Positions 63,927 to 64,000 of a DNA stretch of 64,000 nucleotides are shown piece by piece. Position 1 is the stretch's first letter. Each line of letters opens with the position of its first letter. The notes beneath the pieces were generated by a model that did no database searches, was not told the DNA's origin, and saw only the letters and a program-made list of their open reading frames with translations. Source of the DNA: JAWKWH01 sp963669285 (GTDB lineage Bacteria > Pseudomonadota > Alphaproteobacteria > Rhizobiales > Rhizobiaceae); NCBI GenBank assembly GCA_963669285.2, contig CAXXSI010000025.1, forward strand, positions 62,001-126,000, written 5' to 3'. Position numbers and translations under genes: made by a program.

Positions 63927-64000
63927 CTATCTGCGCAATCTGACACCGAGGAAGGCGCTCAACGTCTCGGCATCCCGGCCGGCGACATTGGAACTGACGT
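63927..64000 (-). CDS. 3' end of an unidentified gene entering from the right
   Basis: On the minus strand one frame is open from the window edge to a TAG at 63927-63929 and reads NVAGRDAETLSAFLGVRLRR at its end. It would be convergent with galU with a gap of 5 bases. Only about 24 residues are visible, too few to identify the product. Confidence 0.4.
   Translation of the reverse strand, partial: VSSNVAGRDAETLSAFLGVRLRR

Noticed and set aside
1..64000. tRNA, rRNA, CRISPR, riboswitch and prophage signals
   Set aside because: I found no clover-leaf, repeat-spacer pattern, known riboswitch core or integrase/transposase motif by reading; a dedicated search could still find a short RNA.

Overview
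This 64 kb window is chromosomal DNA of an alphaproteobacterium, most likely of the Hyphomicrobiales (Rhizobiales). The pointers are an Omp10-type lipoprotein close to hemH, an Omp25/31-type beta-barrel protein, homospermidine synthase, a single-ATPase-domain xylose ABC transporter, DUF459 and YbjQ genes, and high-GC coding with short gaps and many ATGA stop/start overlaps. Genus cannot be fixed from the sequence alone. I see no rRNA, tRNA, CRISPR array, prophage or transposase gene; one short MITE-like repeat lies at 48516-48713.

Layout. (1) 1-3632: the C-terminal half of an alpha-oxoamine-synthase-like PLP enzyme, two stand-alone receiver proteins and a membrane hybrid histidine kinase. This layout resembles the Cqs/Lqs alpha-hydroxyketone signalling loci and is the most interesting candidate system in the window. 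(2) 3857-5347: a divergent protein of unknown family and an outer-membrane beta-barrel protein. (3) 5487-13693: a FAD-dependent amine oxidase-type enzyme, an acyl-CoA dehydrogenase and a complete Dpp/Opp-type peptide ABC transporter. (4) 13771-23721: a complete nosRZDFYLX nitrous oxide reductase cluster with an NnrR-like box in front, an NnrR/DNR-type Crp/Fnr regulator behind and a small DUF1858 protein. (5) 23893-28164, minus strand: a ROK repressor, a di-heme peroxidase-like cytochrome and a CRTAC1/ASPIC repeat protein with overlapping ends. (6) 28373-34473: xylFHGBA for xylose uptake and conversion to xylulose 5-phosphate, divergent from the ROK gene. (7) 34537-40488: a ferredoxin/rubredoxin-type reductase, an MFS carrier, an SDR and the modABC molybdate transporter. 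(8) 40612-48508: homospermidine synthase, an SRPBCC protein, omp10-like, a zinc peptidase, a PaaK-like ligase, a 5'-nucleotidase with a LysM tail and hemH. (9) 48742-53378: an orphan sigma-54 response regulator, an M3 oligopeptidase and threonine aldolase. (10) 53917-60408: gltB, ybjQ and gltD for ammonium assimilation. (11) 60429-63921: a DUF459 protein, an MltB-type transglycosylase and galU; a gene enters from the right edge on the minus strand.

How they work together. The nos genes form a self-contained N2O respiration module: NosZ reduces N2O, NosR with its flavin and Fe-S clusters feeds electrons, NosX would attach flavin to NosR, and NosDFYL mature the copper centres. No nitrite or nitric oxide reductase gene is in the window. 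The xyl block is a complete catabolic operon with its probable repressor beside it. The glt genes make glutamate from glutamine and 2-oxoglutarate. The remaining genes are ordinary envelope, transport and metabolic functions.
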